Source of the DNA: Clostridium sp.
GTDB taxonomy: Bacteria; Bacillota_A; Clostridia; Lachnospirales; Lachnospiraceae
NCBI GenBank assembly: GCA_023666975.1
Contig: JAMPAW010000187.1
Coordinates: forward strand, 1-6,264
DNA length: 6,264 bases
Direction: 5' to 3'
Below, piece after piece: positions 5,365 to 6,264 of this stretch. Made by a program: the position numbers and the translations under genes. How positions within the stretch are numbered: the first letter of the stretch is position 1; the number at the start of each line of letters is the position of its first letter. The notes beneath the pieces are model-generated. The model saw only the letters and a program-made list of their open reading frames with translations, did not search any database and was not told the DNA's origin.

Positions 5365-5393
5365 TTGTCATATTTTATTGAAATCGGTAAATT
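5365..5393 (+). promoter_or_regulatory. Candidate promoter for the 5460 gene (TTGTCA-N17-TAAATT)
   Basis: TTGTCA at 5365-5370 and TAAATT at 5388-5393 have the ideal 17-base spacing. The -10 lies inside the second 12-bp motif (5386-5397), so a protein bound there would block or modulate transcription. A perfect TTGACA at 5393-5398 is also present, but its best downstream -10 (TTAGAT, 19 bases away) is poor. Confidence 0.4.
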
Positions 5394-5428
5394 TGACAGT
5401 GGTATATTTAACGCTCGTTAGATTTACC
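5386..5428. promoter_or_regulatory. Cluster of three 12-bp motifs, probable operator
   Basis: GGTAAATTTGAC (5386-5397) and GGTATATTTAAC (5401-5412) lie on the + strand and GGTAAATCTAAC on the minus strand (5417-5428), with starts 15 and 16 bases apart. Together with 5329-5340 they define GGTAAATYTRAC. Position over and just downstream of a candidate promoter suggests a regulator binding cooperatively. The regulator is unknown; the XRE or excisionase-like proteins are candidates. Confidence 0.6.
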
Positions 5429-5459
5429 ATAATCAAAATAAAATTGGAGGTAAAACAAA

Positions 5460-6128
5460 ATGATTACAGTGAGGATGATTCAATACTGGAATGATTATCA
5501 CAAGAAAGAACTGCAGGAAAGGTTCAGGGATTTGGAAGAGTTGGCAGACTGGATATTTAAGCAAATGAAGGCAGATTATTCTTCCGAGCATGGGAGAAAT
5601 TTACTCTCATTTCCTAAGTGTGATACCAAAGATGGGATATATGAGATTTCTGTCAGACCGGAATGTGGCGGTCATGTATTCTGGATTAAGCAGATCGAGG
5701 ACGAATGTTCAGGCATTATATTTTCAGATGGCACTTTTACCGCAGGACAGAAGCACTGCACCAGAGCAGTCCGGGAATGGTTGACAAGATGTGAGAACAG
5801 GAAGGAAAAACCGACATTTAACTTTGCGCCAGATGAAACGGAAACAGATGCAGACTTTAAGGAAGATTTTATGTCAGGGCGTGTCGTCAAGTACCATATG
5901 GGTAAAGACAACAAAAATTTCAATGAGGATTATGTATCAGGGCGGCTTGTCAAGAAAGCTGCAAAGAAGATTAACAATGCCGGAGGCTGTGATGCCGAAG
6001 ATGAATACAGCAGGGGATATGATGATGCGATTGCGGCTGCGTTGAATATCCTTTTGGAAGAAACGGGATATTCGCTTGAAGAAATTCTTGACTATGAGGA
6101 AGATAAGGAGGCTGAAAATGATGATTGA
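5460..6128 (+). CDS. Hypothetical mobile-element protein with internal SGRxVK duplication
   Basis: A 222-residue acidic cytoplasmic protein of no family I can name, although its style is familiar from Clostridial conjugative elements. The N-terminal part is helical (about 15-39, KKELQERF..LEELADWIFKQMK). The middle looks like a small alpha/beta domain: GIYEISVRPECGG (59-71), FWIKQIED (74-81) and GIIFSDGTFTAGQKHC (85-100), then TRAVREWLTRCE. Residues 133-144 (FKEDFMSGRVVK) and 154-165 (FNEDYVSGRLVK) are a tandem duplication with a 21-residue period. The C-terminus has YSRGYDDAIAAALNILL and a very acidic tail. GGAGG (5446-5450) is nine bases from the ATG. It starts a new transcription unit under the 12-bp motif cluster and, unlike its upstream neighbours, does not end in Ala-Ala. 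Confidence 0.8.
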   Translation: MITVRMIQYWNDYHKKELQERFRDLEELADWIFKQMKADYSSEHGRNLLSFPKCDTKDGIYEISVRPECGGHVFWIKQIEDECSGIIFSDGTFTAGQKHCTRAVREWLTRCENRKEKPTFNFAPDETETDADFKEDFMSGRVVKYHMGKDNKNFNEDYVSGRLVKKAAKKINNAGGCDAEDEYSRGYDDAIAAALNILLEETGYSLEEILDYEEDKEAENDD

Positions 6129-6264
6129 GTATGATCCGAAGTTTTGGAAACATGGAGGGAATATAACAATAGGGCAGTTCTGCAGATATGTAAAAGAACA
6201 CATTCCCCCTGATGCGATTCTCCATGTGTGCGGCGATAGTCAGGCGTATCTACACTTTTCGCCA
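6118..6264 (+). CDS. Hypothetical protein, 3' truncated by the window end
   Basis: The first 49 codons of a gene that runs off the window are visible, beginning MMIEYDPKFWKHGGNITIG. The start overlaps the previous gene by 11 bases, and AAGGAGG (6105-6111) lies six bases from ATG 6118 or nine from the in-frame ATG 6121, so either may be used. The segment QFCRYVKEHIPPDAILHVCGDSQAYLHFSP predicts helix, strand, turn, strand and resembles small unnamed proteins found on Clostridial mobile elements. No catalytic motif is visible. The overlap implies translational coupling with the 5460 gene. Confidence 0.75.
   Translation, partial: MMIEYDPKFWKHGGNITIGQFCRYVKEHIPPDAILHVCGDSQAYLHFSP

Noticed and set aside
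5329..5428. 12-bp motifs as plasmid replication iterons
   Set aside because: No replication initiator gene is nearby, the copies are short and partly inverted, and they sit on a candidate promoter, which fits an operator better.

Overview
The window looks like accessory DNA from a low-to-mid-GC Firmicute, most likely a gut Lachnospiraceae-type Clostridium. The reasons are strong AGGAGG ribosome binding sites, nearly all genes on the + strand, tight gene packing, and a set of protein families (DUF932, YqaJ, Rad52/22-like, DUF3848-like, DUF5688) that I associate with integrative/conjugative elements, plasmids and prophages of that group. No integrase, relaxase, replication gene, tRNA or rRNA is present, so the carrier type cannot be decided from this window alone.

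Layout. (1) 24-613: two small DNA-binding proteins, a Cro/C1-type regulator and an excisionase-like winged-helix protein, forming a control block. (2) 614-1029: a non-genic stretch with a 14-bp direct repeat, possible small RNA structure, a good intrinsic terminator (738-767) and a string of micro-ORFs leading to the next gene. (3) 1030-1962: a DUF932 phage/plasmid-like protein. (4) 1963-2294: a second leader-like stretch with micro-ORFs, ending in a very strong terminator hairpin only 25 bases before the next start codon. (5) 2295-5251: a tight operon of YqaJ-type exonuclease, a small DUF3848-like protein, a Rad52/22-like single-strand annealing protein and a DUF5688 protein, closed by a terminator. 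(6) 5252-5459: a regulatory region with four copies of a 12-bp motif (GGTAAATYTRAC) around a candidate promoter. (7) 5460-6264: a hypothetical protein with an internal duplication, and the start of an overlapping second hypothetical gene that runs off the window.

Working together: the exonuclease would resect double-stranded DNA ends and the annealing protein would pair the exposed strands, a two-component recombination system analogous in logic to lambda Red or RecET. The small protein between them and the flanking DUF932 and DUF5688 proteins are conserved-type partners of unknown role. Five consecutive proteins, DUF932 through DUF5688, all end in Ala-Ala, which is the most unexpected protein-level pattern here; the most unexpected DNA-level pattern is the repeated 12-bp motif before 5460.
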